Shown piece by piece: positions 1 to 6,510 of a DNA stretch of 12,184 nucleotides. The notes beneath the pieces are model-generated. The model was given only the letters and a program-made list of their open reading frames with translations, ran no database searches and was not told the DNA's origin. Both the position numbers and the translations under genes were made by a program. This stretch comes from JAVBPP01 sp031549535 (GTDB lineage: Bacteria > Bacillota > Clostridia > Oscillospirales > Acutalibacteraceae). Positions within the stretch are counted from its first letter, which is position 1, and every line of letters starts with the position of its first letter. The DNA is taken from contig JAVBPP010000089.1 in NCBI GenBank assembly GCA_031549535.1, forward strand, positions 1 to 12,184. The letters run 5' to 3'.

Positions 1-2373
1 AATATCAAAAACGATATTGCCGTCTTCGGAGGTATCTACAATCTTGCAGAAATTTCTGGCGGAAAAACCGCCGGCAAGGCCTATGCCCGCGCCGTAACGG
101 CGGGCGATTACGTGGATATTGCCGCGAAACATCTGCGCTGTATCGGTATAAAGCGTTGGCTGATTGGCGTTGGAAGAAAAGAAAGCGCCGGTAAAGCCGC
201 CCGCACAGGCCGTGAGGATGTCCGAGCCGTTGGTGTTCAAGTCCTGCGCAACCAGTTCCAGTTGCGCCTTTTCGCCCATGTCAATGCGTGTATTTTCCAA
301 AAGGCCGTCCGCGGCAGTGGTGCTAATACGCCCTGCGATGCCGCCGGCGAGCACAAAGCGGTTCGCCGTACCGGGGGAACGGGCGTAAATACCTTTGAGT
401 GTGCTGTCTTGCGCGTCATAATAGGTCAGCAGCGTATCACGGATTGCCATGGATTTTGCGACTGTCATTTCCAGGTTGCCGAACACGCCGCCCGCGTTGA
501 TGTTGGTGCTGGTGGTATTCGCCCCCCCCAGCGCGTCAATTACAGTCGGCCGGTAGCTTGCCTGCTCATTGACCACTGTTTTACTGCCCAATTGAACGGT
601 TAGACCCTGCGTATAAGAATTCAGCATATAACCAACAGCACCGCCGACATAAACATTGAATGCCTTGGTGTTGGAGGCCTTGATTGTGGATTGGTTGAAC
701 GACAGGCAGTTCTCCAGATAGCCTGCCGAAACCTGCCCCGCCAGCCCGCCGGCATACATGGTATTGTCGCCGTAGGTGAGGTTTACCTCGGCCGAGGTGG
801 AACAGTTGACGAGAATGCTCTTGGTCATGTAGCCCGCAATGCCGCCTGCATAGCTTGCTCCCGTTGGTTTACTGTATAGAGAGCCTTCCACCGCAACATT
901 GCGCACAACGGCATGATAGCCAGTATCCGGAGAGAGCGAGCCGAACAGCCCGTTCATTGTGGCGGTGTTGTTAAAGTTCGCCGTCATTGTGATGGTGCGG
1001 GAGTGCAGCTCATCGCCAAGCATAAAGCTTCCGTCCACCAAGCCCTGGAACGCATTTGTCACCGCAGTTCCGGTTCCGATGCCGGTGAAGCCCGCGTCCG
1101 CGATGATGTTGGAGGTAATACGAAAATAACCCCTGCGCAGCGCCGTTTGGTTTGCGGTTGATTTGATAAAGCTTGGGTTAAAGCGCTGAAAATCTGCATT
1201 GGTTGATGCGGCATATGTGTTTATTATGGTCTGCAGCGCGCTTAAATCCTCGTTATCATCCAGGGTGAATGCGTTGCGGAAGGATTTACCCAGTACTGCA
1301 TCCTGCGCAACAAGTGCGCCAAGCACCACGCCGGAACCGTTCGTGGGCATGGTGAAGCTGGTATTCATTGTAGTTGCGTTGACGGTGGCACCGCCTTGGG
1401 AGGTCCAGCGAGCAAAGGCCTTGCTTTCATTCACCGCCACGAGGTTTACAACGCTGTTCGCTTCCACCTCATAGCTGAAATCGCCGGTTTTCTTTACACG
1501 CGGGCCGTAGGCATAGACTGTGATACCCGGCATGGGCGTTACAAGCAGCTTTCCTTCCTCCGGCTCTTGCATGGTTCCCTGCAATGTGCCTTCAAACACC
1601 GTGTTCAAACCTGCAGGCGCATAGTCGGACTGAATGGTTGCGCCGGAATCGTAATTGACGATACGCTGCGTCTGCGCGTTACCCACCAAGCCGCCAACGC
1701 CAACGGCGGGTGCGCCGGAGGGGACGCTCATTTGCAGATTCAGCAGGGCGTGCACATTGTCAAAAACACAGCTATCCTCAGCATCCGCCACAACGCCGCC
1801 GATAAAATAGCTGCTTTGCCCGGAACCGGTGATTGCCATATTCGCTTCTATATTCAATTGATAAAACAGCGCCGCGGAAACAAAACGAAACAGGCCATAC
1901 CGGGCATTGGCGGTCCAGTTGGCGTTCGCGGTATCAATACTATATTGTATACTTAGGTTGTTCCCGTTTATCATGCCGTCGAAGGGGCGCGAGGGGGTGC
2001 CGATTCCGGCAAAATCCGCGTCCGCCGGGAGAATTAGGTTTGCCTGCAGGCTGTATTTTGCTTCGGCCATTCTGCCCGCCAATAGGGCAGGGTCTTCGTC
2101 ACCCTCGCTGAACTCCGGGTCAAAGCGCCGCATATCGTCTGGGAAAGTCGGGTCGGAGGCATCCAGGTTGATGATGCGCGCCAGGGCATACAAATCTTCC
2201 TCATTTTCGATGAGGTAGGCGTCGGCCCAGTAGCTCTCTTCTTCCCAGGCGTTTTGAGCTGCCGTCTGCGCAAACTGTGATTTTGCGGCCCGGATAGGCG
2301 TCGTCCATTCAATTGTTGTCATAATCAGCGGAACAACCAGCAAAAGAGCCAGAATTTTCCAAGATTTTTTCAT
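1..2373 (-). CDS. Large secreted GLUG/beta-helix-like surface protein, C-terminus beyond window
   Basis: An uninterrupted frame of 791 codons runs leftward from ATG at 2373 and is still open at base 1, so the C-terminus is missing. The start follows a GGAGAG ribosome site 8 nt upstream and encodes MKKSWKILALLLVVPLIM, a signal peptide with likely cleavage near residue 29-30. Two related modules are visible. Module A (about 55-235) begins ENEEDLYALARIIN and contains FAGIGT and FDGMINGN. Module B (about 371-550) begins DDNEDLSALQTIIN and contains FTGIGT and FQGLVDG. Each continues into Gly-rich turns such as GGVVADAE, GGIAGYM, GGLAGQV and GGIAGRI, typical of GLUG-motif or right-handed beta-helix surface proteins. 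Residues about 300-356, with FARWTSQGG and TSFTMP, resemble a divergent InlB B-repeat. No catalytic motif was recognised. It is probably an envelope-displayed adhesin or polymer-binding protein; the function is inferred only from architecture. It has its own promoter and no operon partner in view. Confidence 0.85.
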   Translation of the reverse strand, partial: MKKSWKILALLLVVPLIMTTIEWTTPIRAAKSQFAQTAAQNAWEEESYWADAYLIENEEDLYALARIINLDASDPTFPDDMRRFDPEFSEGDEDPALLAGRMAEAKYSLQANLILPADADFAGIGTPSRPFDGMINGNNLSIQYSIDTANANWTANARYGLFRFVSAALFYQLNIEANMAITGSGQSSYFIGGVVADAEDSCVFDNVHALLNLQMSVPSGAPAVGVGGLVGNAQTQRIVNYDSGATIQSDYAPAGLNTVFEGTLQGTMQEPEEGKLLVTPMPGITVYAYGPRVKKTGDFSYEVEANSVVNLVAVNESKAFARWTSQGGATVNATTMNTSFTMPTNGSGVVLGALVAQDAVLGKSFRNAFTLDDNEDLSALQTIINTYAASTNADFQRFNPSFIKSTANQTALRRGYFRITSNIIADAGFTGIGTGTAVTNAFQGLVDGSFMLGDELHSRTITMTANFNNTATMNGLFGSLSPDTGYHAVVRNVAVEGSLYSKPTGASYAGGIAGYMTKSILVNCSTSAEVNLTYGDNTMYAGGLAGQVSAGYLENCLSFNQSTIKASNTKAFNVYVGGAVGYMLNSYTQGLTVQLGSKTVVNEQASYRPTVIDALGGANTTSTNINAGGVFGNLEMTVAKSMAIRDTLLTYYDAQDSTLKGIYARSPGTANRFVLAGGIAGRISTTAADGLLENTRIDMGEKAQLELVAQDLNTNGSDILTACAGGFTGAFFSSNANQPTLYTDTAQMFRGNIHVIARRYGAGIGLAGGFSARNFCKIVDTSEDGNIVFDI

Positions 2374-2381
2374 ATCTATGT

Positions 2382-2387
2382 CTCTCC
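2382..2387 (-). promoter_or_regulatory. Ribosome binding site of the left surface-protein gene
   Basis: On the minus strand the sequence reads GGAGAG, 8 nt before ATG at 2373. It fixes the start and places the signal peptide immediately at the N-terminus. Confidence 0.75.
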
Positions 2388-2425
2388 ATCAAATCGTGAT
2401 GCATCAGTTTATTTCAATGCCAAAA

Positions 2426-2444
2426 TGCTGCCTGCGCCGCAGCA
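2426..2444 (-). promoter_or_regulatory. Leader hairpin in the 5' UTR of the surface-protein gene
   Basis: In the predicted leader the minus strand forms TGCTGC / 7-nt loop / GCAGCA, followed by TTTT. The short stem and four-base T run could act as a weak attenuator or RNA-stabilising hairpin, or have no role. A 10-bp palindrome, TGATGCATCA at 2397-2406, lies between it and the ribosome site. Confidence 0.3.
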
Positions 2445-2463
2445 AAGCTACTACACCACTAGA

Positions 2464-2493
2464 ATCATACTTCTTAGAGCGTTGTGCTGTCAA
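2464..2493 (-). promoter_or_regulatory. Sigma-A-type promoter for the left surface-protein gene
   Basis: On the minus strand, TTGACA (2488-2493, perfect -35) and TATGAT (2464-2469, one mismatch to TATAAT) are 18 bp apart. Transcription should start near 2457, giving a leader of about 84 nt before ATG at 2373. This is the best-matching promoter in the window. Confidence 0.7.
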
Positions 2494-2646
2494 GGCATTC
2501 AACACTTTTAATAATTAAGACAGCTTTTTTTCGCAGCATGTTAGAACTAGCTTAGAAATAGTTTAGCTTTCAATTTACGCTGTGTGTTTCTATACATTAC
2601 AGCAGTAATAGTGTACGCATTATTTTCCTAATATAGAGAATATAAC

Positions 2647-2701
2647 AAAAAAAGCCTGCAGGCGGAGCACTTTGCGACCTCTTTGGTGAAAGTGAACCTG
2701 C
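2647..2701 (-). terminator. Rho-independent-type terminator of the yaaL-bofA unit
   Basis: Reading the minus strand after the bofA stop at 2738, three nested arms pair: 2697-2701 with 2658-2662 (GCAGG/CCTGC), 2689-2694 with 2668-2673 (CACTTT/AAAGTG), and 2685-2687 with 2677-2679 (ACC/GGT). The stem is followed after AGGC by seven T residues (2653-2647). The stem is interrupted by internal loops, so it is longer and less perfect than a canonical terminator. It also shields bofA transcription from the surface gene promoter downstream. Confidence 0.55.
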
Positions 2702-2737
2702 AAACTTTATACTCAAACTATAATTGATGATGTAAAA

Positions 2738-3007
2738 TTATGTACGAAACATGGTATTCAGCAGCAAAATGCCAATGACACCGGGGGTGCCGAAGACCAT
2801 GGCTGCACTCACGGTGTACCAGTTTAGTGCGATATCAATATCAATAAGCATGCCCAGCAGGTTTACCGCACAGATGGCGGCAAGACCCTGCAGCATGGTT
2901 AAAACCAGAATGCGTACGGGCTTGCGCGTGCGCAGCATGCTGATGAGCACAAATAAAACCGCAAGCCCTAGGACGGCAATGACAGCCGCGTTCAATCCGG
3001 AGCTCAT
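2738..3007 (-). CDS. bofA: BofA family pro-sigma-K processing inhibitor
   Basis: This 89-residue membrane protein has two hydrophobic segments (about 7-25 and 32-55) and a C-terminal FGTPGVIGILLLN stretch (72-84), the conserved end of BofA-family proteins (Pfam BofA). In Bacillus subtilis BofA sits in the forespore outer membrane with SpoIVFA and holds the SpoIVFB protease inactive, delaying pro-sigma-K cleavage. In Clostridia BofA homologues often occur without the full SpoIVF set, so the partner here is unknown. ATG at 3005-3007 directly follows the TAA of the yaaL-like gene, implying coupled translation, and AAGGAATGG inside the end of that gene can serve as ribosome site. Length matches the family's usual 85-90 residues. 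Confidence 0.85.
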   Translation of the reverse strand: MSSGLNAAVIAVLGLAVLFVLISMLRTRKPVRILVLTMLQGLAAICAVNLLGMLIDIDIALNWYTVSAAMVFGTPGVIGILLLNTMFRT

Positions 3008-3295
3008 TTATAACCATTCCTTTTCTACGGGTATTTGCACGATGGTGTTCAGGCTGGGGCTTTCCAGCTTTTTTTGCTTGGCCTGCTTAATCAGGTAGCG
3101 GTAGCGTGCCTTCAGCGCCTCCAGCTCATAGATGGCCGCCTCCACCAAATCCTCGTCATGCTCCAGCTCAAAGCGGGTGTAAGCCGCGTCCATCTGGCGG
3201 CAGACCTGGCGGATGTCCTCGAGCAGGCTGTCCTCGGGCATGGCCTGTGTTTCTTTACGAAAAGGGGAGAAGGATAAGAATTTAGATGCGTCCAC
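3008..3295 (-). CDS. yaaL: YaaL-like DUF2508 protein
   Basis: A small, charged, cytoplasmic protein of 95 residues, mostly helical, with the DUF2508-like core FELEHDEDLVEAAIYELEAL followed by KARYRYLIKQAK. In Bacillus, yaaL lies between recR and bofA; here the yaaL-bofA order is kept and supports the call, but recR is absent. Biochemical function is unknown in the family. The start chosen is GTG (3293-3295), because AAGGAAGG lies 9 nt upstream. The alternative internal ATG at residue 19 (3239-3241) has no comparable ribosome site visible, although the family-like part begins after it. The stop TAA abuts the bofA ATG. Confidence 0.8.
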   Translation of the reverse strand: MDASKFLSFSPFRKETQAMPEDSLLEDIRQVCRQMDAAYTRFELEHDEDLVEAAIYELEALKARYRYLIKQAKQKKLESPSLNTIVQIPVEKEWL

Positions 3296-3304
3296 GGATG
3301 GGTT

Positions 3305-3312
3305 CCTTCCTT
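3305..3312 (-). promoter_or_regulatory. Ribosome binding site deciding the GTG start of yaaL
   Basis: On the minus strand AAGGAAGG precedes GTG at 3295 by 9 nt. This supports the upstream GTG over the ATG 18 codons further in. Confidence 0.65.
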
Positions 3313-3343
3313 TCTGTGGGAGCGGGTGTAACGGCTCCTAATA

Positions 3344-3373
3344 TTAATATAGAAATTATGGGACGAATATGCT
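3344..3373 (+). promoter_or_regulatory. Candidate promoter for manA
   Basis: TTAATA (3344-3349) and TATGCT (3368-3373) have 18-bp spacing, each matching four of six consensus positions. The -10 overlaps the candidate -10 of the divergent yaaL promoter, so the two transcripts may compete for polymerase. Confidence 0.3.
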
Positions 3374-3395
3374 AAACTGATACAGAGAATTTCAA
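3366..3395 (-). promoter_or_regulatory. Candidate promoter for yaaL-bofA
   Basis: On the minus strand TTGAAA (3390-3395) and CATATT (3366-3371) are separated by 18 bp. The -10 match is only fair. A GCATATT element overlaps the same place and resembles a sporulation-sigma -35, but I could not find a convincing matching -10, so sporulation control is not claimed. Confidence 0.3.
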
Positions 3396-3412
3396 AAGGC
3401 GGGGATGAATCT

Positions 3413-4375
3413 ATGAAATCGTATCCGATGTTGCTGGAGCCCTTTATCAGCGAACTGGTTTGGGGCGGGACACGCTTAATTTCGGACTATGGGATACAGA
3501 CAGAAAAACGCAACGCCGCCGAGGCCTGGGTGCTCTCTTGCCATGAGGCGGGGGAGAACCGCATCGCAAACGGCGATTTTACGGGGATGACGCTTGCGGA
3601 CTATTATCGGCAGAATCCGCAGTGTGTCGGCACAGACGGAGCCGGGTGCAAGGATTTCCCGATTCTGGTAAAATTGATTGACGCGCGGGACGATTTATCC
3701 GTTCAGGTGCATCCGGACGACGCTTATTGCACAAAAACCGGTGAAGGGCAGGGCAAAACCGAGGCCTGGTATGTGCTGGACTGCGAAGAAAATGCCTGCT
3801 TGATTCTGGGTTTCCGGGAGCAGATTTCGTCCCAGGCGTTTCAAAAAGCGGTGGAAACGGATACCCTTATGGATGCGGTGCAGCGTATTCCCGTGAAAAA
3901 GGGAGATTGCTTCTTTATTGAGGCCGGAACCCTGCACGCTATCTGTAAAGGCATACTCCTTGCGGAGGTGCAACAGAATTCCAACACCACCTACCGTATT
4001 TATGACTATAACCGCCCGGGGCTGGACGGAAAGCCGCGGGAGCTGCACACGGCGCAGGCACTGGCGGTGACAAAATGCGAGCCGTATCGCGCCCAATCGA
4101 TTGAAGCTATTCCGGAAACAGGGGAGGGCTGGAGCAAAACGCCGCTGTGTGCCTGTGAGTATTTCAGTATGTGGGCAATAGAAACGCAGGGCGCATATCA
4201 AGCCTGGGCGGATGAAGCCTCCTTTGTTTCCCTGTTAGTGCTGGAGGGGGAGGGGACGCTCACCTGTAAAGGAGAAAGCCTTTCCTTGCAAAAAGGGGGA
4301 AGCGTGTTTCTGCCTGCGGGCTGCGGTGGATTTTCTGTTCAGGGGACTATGAAATTATTGGAGTCACGGATATAA
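3413..4375 (+). CDS. manA: Mannose-6-phosphate isomerase, class I (short type)
   Basis: This 320-residue cytoplasmic zinc enzyme interconverts mannose-6-phosphate and fructose-6-phosphate, feeding mannose into glycolysis or supplying mannose-6-P for GDP-mannose synthesis. Zinc ligands of the cupin-type fold are visible: Q98 and H100 in QVHPDD, E117 in GKTEAWY, and H175 in GTLHAI. YRIYDYNR (194-201) carries the conserved catalytic arginine region. The length fits the short Bacillus-type ManA (about 315 residues) rather than the enterobacterial form of about 390. ATG at 3413 follows an AAGGCGGGGATG-type purine-rich ribosome site. The next gene starts one base after its TAA, so the two are probably co-transcribed. 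The reaction is confidently assigned; which mannose pathway it serves cannot be read from the neighbours. Confidence 0.93.
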   Translation: MKSYPMLLEPFISELVWGGTRLISDYGIQTEKRNAAEAWVLSCHEAGENRIANGDFTGMTLADYYRQNPQCVGTDGAGCKDFPILVKLIDARDDLSVQVHPDDAYCTKTGEGQGKTEAWYVLDCEENACLILGFREQISSQAFQKAVETDTLMDAVQRIPVKKGDCFFIEAGTLHAICKGILLAEVQQNSNTTYRIYDYNRPGLDGKPRELHTAQALAVTKCEPYRAQSIEAIPETGEGWSKTPLCACEYFSMWAIETQGAYQAWADEASFVSLLVLEGEGTLTCKGESLSLQKGGSVFLPAGCGGFSVQGTMKLLESRI

Positions 4376-4376
4376 C

Positions 4377-6269
4377 ATGTCGCTATTAAGTATACAAAAT
4401 TTAGCTATGGACTTTGCGGGAGATTTTTTGTTCCGCGACCTTTCGCTGGAGCTTTGGCCAAAACAGAAGGCCGGGTTAATCGGTGCAAACGGCGCGGGTA
4501 AAACCACACTCTTTCGCTTGATTTTGGGAAAATTAGAGCCCACGCAGGGGGATATCACTGCCGCGCGGGATTGCAAAATCGGCTATCTGGAGCAGCATGC
4601 CTGCGCGGATAGCCGCCGGAGCATTTATGAGGAGGCGCTGACGGTTTTCGCCCCCCTCATGGAACGGGAAGAGCAGCTGCGGGAGCTGGAAGCGCGGCTG
4701 GAGCAGGGGGAGCAGCTTTCGGAGCTATATCTTGAAAAACAAGAGGAATTTGGGCTTTTGGGTGGCTTGACGTTTCGCAGCAGAACGCGTGCCGTGCTTT
4801 TGGGGCTGGGTTTTTCACAGGCAGAGTTGGAGCAGAGCTGCGACAAGCTCAGCGGCGGGCAGCGGTCCAAGGTGAGTATGGCAAAACTGCTGCTCAGCCA
4901 GGCGGATTTGCTCCTGCTGGATGAGCCGACCAACCATCTGGACCTTGCCGCGACACAGTGGCTGGAAAAACTGCTGCGGGATTACCCGGGCGCCTGCCTG
5001 ATTATCTCGCATGACCGCTATTTTTTGGATCAGGTGACAGGCCGCACCTTTGCCATGGCGAACGGGAAGCTGACAGCCTGGGAGGGGAACTATTCCGCGT
5101 ATCTGAAGCAAAAGGAAGAGCATGACGCGCTTCTGGAGCGGCATTATGTCAACGATATGCGCGAAATCAAGCGAATAGAGGGCATCATCGAACAGCAACG
5201 GCGCTGGGGACGTGAAAAAAATATTATCACGGCCGAGAGCAAGCAGAAGATGCTGGATAAAAAACGCGCGGAGCTTACGCAGCCGGACAAGGCGGAACAG
5301 ACGCTGCACTTTCAATTTCAGCCGGAGCCGGCAAGCTGCCAGGAGGTTTTGACCGTAACGGGGCTTTCTAAGGCGTTTGGCGAAAAGCGTCTGTTTACCC
5401 ATGCAGACTTCCTGCTGCAAAAGGAGGAACGCGTTTTTTTGCTGGGGCCGAACGGCTGCGGAAAAACCACCTTCCTGCGGATCCTGCGGGAGGAGCTCCC
5501 GGCGGACGCGGGCCATTTTTCTACGGGGAACCGGGTGCGCATGGGCTATTTCGCGCAGAATCTCGAGGGCTTGCATCCGGAAAAAACGGTAATAGATGAG
5601 ATTTGGGACGCGCACCGTGATTTTACGGAAACACAGGTACGCAGCGCCCTTGCCATATTTTTGTTTACCCGAGATGAGGTGTTCAAGCGGGTTTCCGCTT
5701 TGAGCGGCGGGGAGAAAGCAAAGCTAGCGCTATTAAAACTGATGCTTTCCGGCGCGAACCTGTTGCTGCTGGATGAGCCGACGAATCATCTGGACATCGC
5801 TTCACGCGAAGCGCTGGAGGATGCGCTGCTCGCGTTCCCCGGCACCATGCTGGTGGTGACGCATGACCGCTACTTTTTAAAGAAGCTCTCCACGCGTATT
5901 GTAGAAATGCGGCCGGAAGGGCTTGTGAGTTATCGATTTGGATATGAAGAATATCTGGAGCAAAGCCAAAAGAAAGAGGAACTGGCAAAACAAACCGCGC
6001 AAAGGGAGAAGCAGCCCAGCGCCTATCAACTGCGGAAAGAGCGCGAGAGCGAAAAGCGCAGGTTGGAGAGCAGGCTGCGCCGCTGTGAAGAGCGCATTGC
6101 CGAGCTGGAAACCGCGCAGGAAGAAAAACAGGCGCAACTGAACCAACCGGAAACCGCAGCGGATTATGAAAAGCTGTTGGAACTGACGCAAGCAGTGACA
6201 ACCGGGCAGGAGGAACTGGAGCGGCTTCTGGAGGAATGGGAAGGGCTGCAGGGGCTGTTGAGTGAATAG
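4377..6269 (+). CDS. ABC-F family ribosome-associated ATPase (YdiF/Uup-like)
   Basis: This 630-residue soluble protein has two ABC ATPase domains and no membrane segments. Domain 1 has Walker A GANGAGKT (36-43), signature LSGGQ (158-162) and Walker B LLLDEPTNHL (179-188), with SHDRYFL after it. Domain 2 has GPNGCGKTT (357-365), LSGGE (442-446), LLLDEPTNHL (463-472) and THDRYFL. The highly charged linker (about 240-322) corresponds to the P-site tRNA interaction segment of ABC-F proteins. The C-terminus (about 545-626) is a long coiled coil, as in YdiF and Uup. ABC-F proteins bind the ribosomal E site and rescue stalled translation or, in some groups, confer antibiotic resistance. The architecture favours a housekeeping YdiF/Uup type, not a resistance type; that is inference. 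The start follows manA by one base. The last codons AGT GAA TAG belong to the inverted-repeat element, so the native 3' end may have been altered. Confidence 0.92.
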   Translation: MSLLSIQNLAMDFAGDFLFRDLSLELWPKQKAGLIGANGAGKTTLFRLILGKLEPTQGDITAARDCKIGYLEQHACADSRRSIYEEALTVFAPLMEREEQLRELEARLEQGEQLSELYLEKQEEFGLLGGLTFRSRTRAVLLGLGFSQAELEQSCDKLSGGQRSKVSMAKLLLSQADLLLLDEPTNHLDLAATQWLEKLLRDYPGACLIISHDRYFLDQVTGRTFAMANGKLTAWEGNYSAYLKQKEEHDALLERHYVNDMREIKRIEGIIEQQRRWGREKNIITAESKQKMLDKKRAELTQPDKAEQTLHFQFQPEPASCQEVLTVTGLSKAFGEKRLFTHADFLLQKEERVFLLGPNGCGKTTFLRILREELPADAGHFSTGNRVRMGYFAQNLEGLHPEKTVIDEIWDAHRDFTETQVRSALAIFLFTRDEVFKRVSALSGGEKAKLALLKLMLSGANLLLLDEPTNHLDIASREALEDALLAFPGTMLVVTHDRYFLKKLSTRIVEMRPEGLVSYRFGYEEYLEQSQKKEELAKQTAQREKQPSAYQLRKERESEKRRLESRLRRCEERIAELETAQEEKQAQLNQPETAADYEKLLELTQAVTTGQEELERLLEEWEGLQGLLSE

Positions 6270-6287
6270 TGAAGAGTGAATAGTGAA
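6261..6287 (+). repeat. Tandem 13-mer in the element's left arm
   Basis: AGTGAATAGTGAA occurs at 6261-6273 and again at 6275-6287, separated by one G. The outer part of the right arm shows a degraded form of the same arrangement. Confidence 0.8.
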
Positions 6288-6297
6288 CAGTTTCGGG

Positions 6298-6320
6298 TCG
6301 CCTTTCGGCGAATTTTATTT
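6298..6320 (+). terminator. Terminator-like hairpin in the left arm, after the ABC-F gene
   Basis: TCGCC / TTTC / GGCGA (6298-6311) is followed by ATTTTATTT. The stem is short but GC-rich and the tail U-rich, so it could end manA-ABC-F transcripts. The right arm carries the mirror copy TTCGCC/GAAA/GGCGAA (6411-6426), which would be the terminator-like form for leftward transcription. Confidence 0.45.
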
Positions 6321-6467
6321 GCGGGGGAAATGTGGAATTGTCAATAAAAAGGCTGCTCATATCCACCCTAAAAACAGCAAAAGGCAACATCGAGTAATAG
6401 AGTCATAAAATTCGCCGAAAGGCGAAACCTTAACTCTTCACTATTCCCCATTCACTATTCACTTGCC

Positions 6468-6480
6468 CTGTTCCGAACAG
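6468..6480. promoter_or_regulatory. Perfect 13-bp palindrome upstream of the rhamnosidase gene
   Basis: CTGTTC-C-GAACAG has perfect 6-bp arms around one base. It lies 30 bp before the rhamnosidase start and just outside the inverted-repeat element. Position and symmetry suit a dimeric repressor or activator site, but I cannot name a regulator. Confidence 0.35.
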
Positions 6481-6498
6481 CACAAACAAATAAAAAAC

Positions 6499-6504
6499 GA
6501 GGTG
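6499..6504 (+). promoter_or_regulatory. Ribosome binding site deciding the rhamnosidase start
   Basis: GAGGTG stands 6 nt before ATG 6511. It rules against the longer frame opening with TTG at 6463, whose extra 16 residues would be encoded by the repeat edge and leader. Confidence 0.7.
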
Positions 6505-6510
6505 CACACC

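Larger units (their letters stand above)
2374..2737. other. Non-coding region between surface gene and bofA
   Basis: This 364-bp gap is AT-rich compared with the genes around it. It contains the leader and promoter of the left surface gene (2374-2493), an AT-rich stretch at 2494-2646 in which I see no convincing ORF, and the structured terminator of the yaaL-bofA unit (2647-2701). No RNA gene was recognised. Confidence 0.7.
6261..6463. repeat. Long inverted-repeat (MITE-like) intergenic element
   Basis: About 203 bp with arms at 6261-6317 and 6406-6463 that are inverted copies with a few substitutions and one indel. The outer ends read AGTGAATAGTGAA on the left and its complement on the right; the inner ends share CGCCTTTCGGCGAATTTTA. 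The spacer of about 88 bp carries no ORF. No target-site duplication could be defined. The structure resembles non-autonomous miniature elements or intergenic repeats described from many bacteria; mobility is inferred. TAG within the left arm ends the ABC-F gene. TGA and TAG triplets fall in all three frames of the arm, so insertion next to a gene closes any reading frame. As RNA, the whole element could fold into one long hairpin. Confidence 0.75.

Noticed and set aside
112..2218. Many plus-strand and short minus-strand frames across 1-2300
   Set aside because: They lie over the continuous 791-codon minus-strand frame, which has signal peptide, repeat modules, ribosome site and promoter. The plus-strand frames lack these and have low-complexity, Arg/Ala/Cys-rich products.
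2540..2575. Stretch resembling a CRISPR repeat/anti-repeat (TTAGAACTAGCTTAGAAATAG)
   Set aside because: The likeness to tracrRNA-type sequence is superficial. There is no repeat array, no cas gene and no extended complementarity in the window.
2654..2663. GCCTGCAGGC as an independent palindromic operator
   Set aside because: It is better explained as the base of the terminator stem next to the T7 tract of the yaaL-bofA unit.
4815..5615. Minus-strand frame of 266 residues within the ABC-F gene
   Set aside because: It is antisense to both ATPase domains, rich in Leu/Gln/Arg, with no ribosome site. High GC at third codon positions explains long shadow frames.
5683..6390. Minus-strand frame of 235 residues over the ABC-F gene end and the repeat
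   Set aside because: It is antisense to a well-defined ABC-F domain. Its N-terminal part translates the repeat as TVHYSLFTIHS, a typical artefact of this kind of repeat.
6463..6510. Sixteen-residue N-terminal extension of the rhamnosidase from TTG
   Set aside because: It begins at the edge of the inverted repeat and runs through the palindrome and ribosome site. ATG 6511 has GAGGTG at good spacing and a protein start fitting the family.
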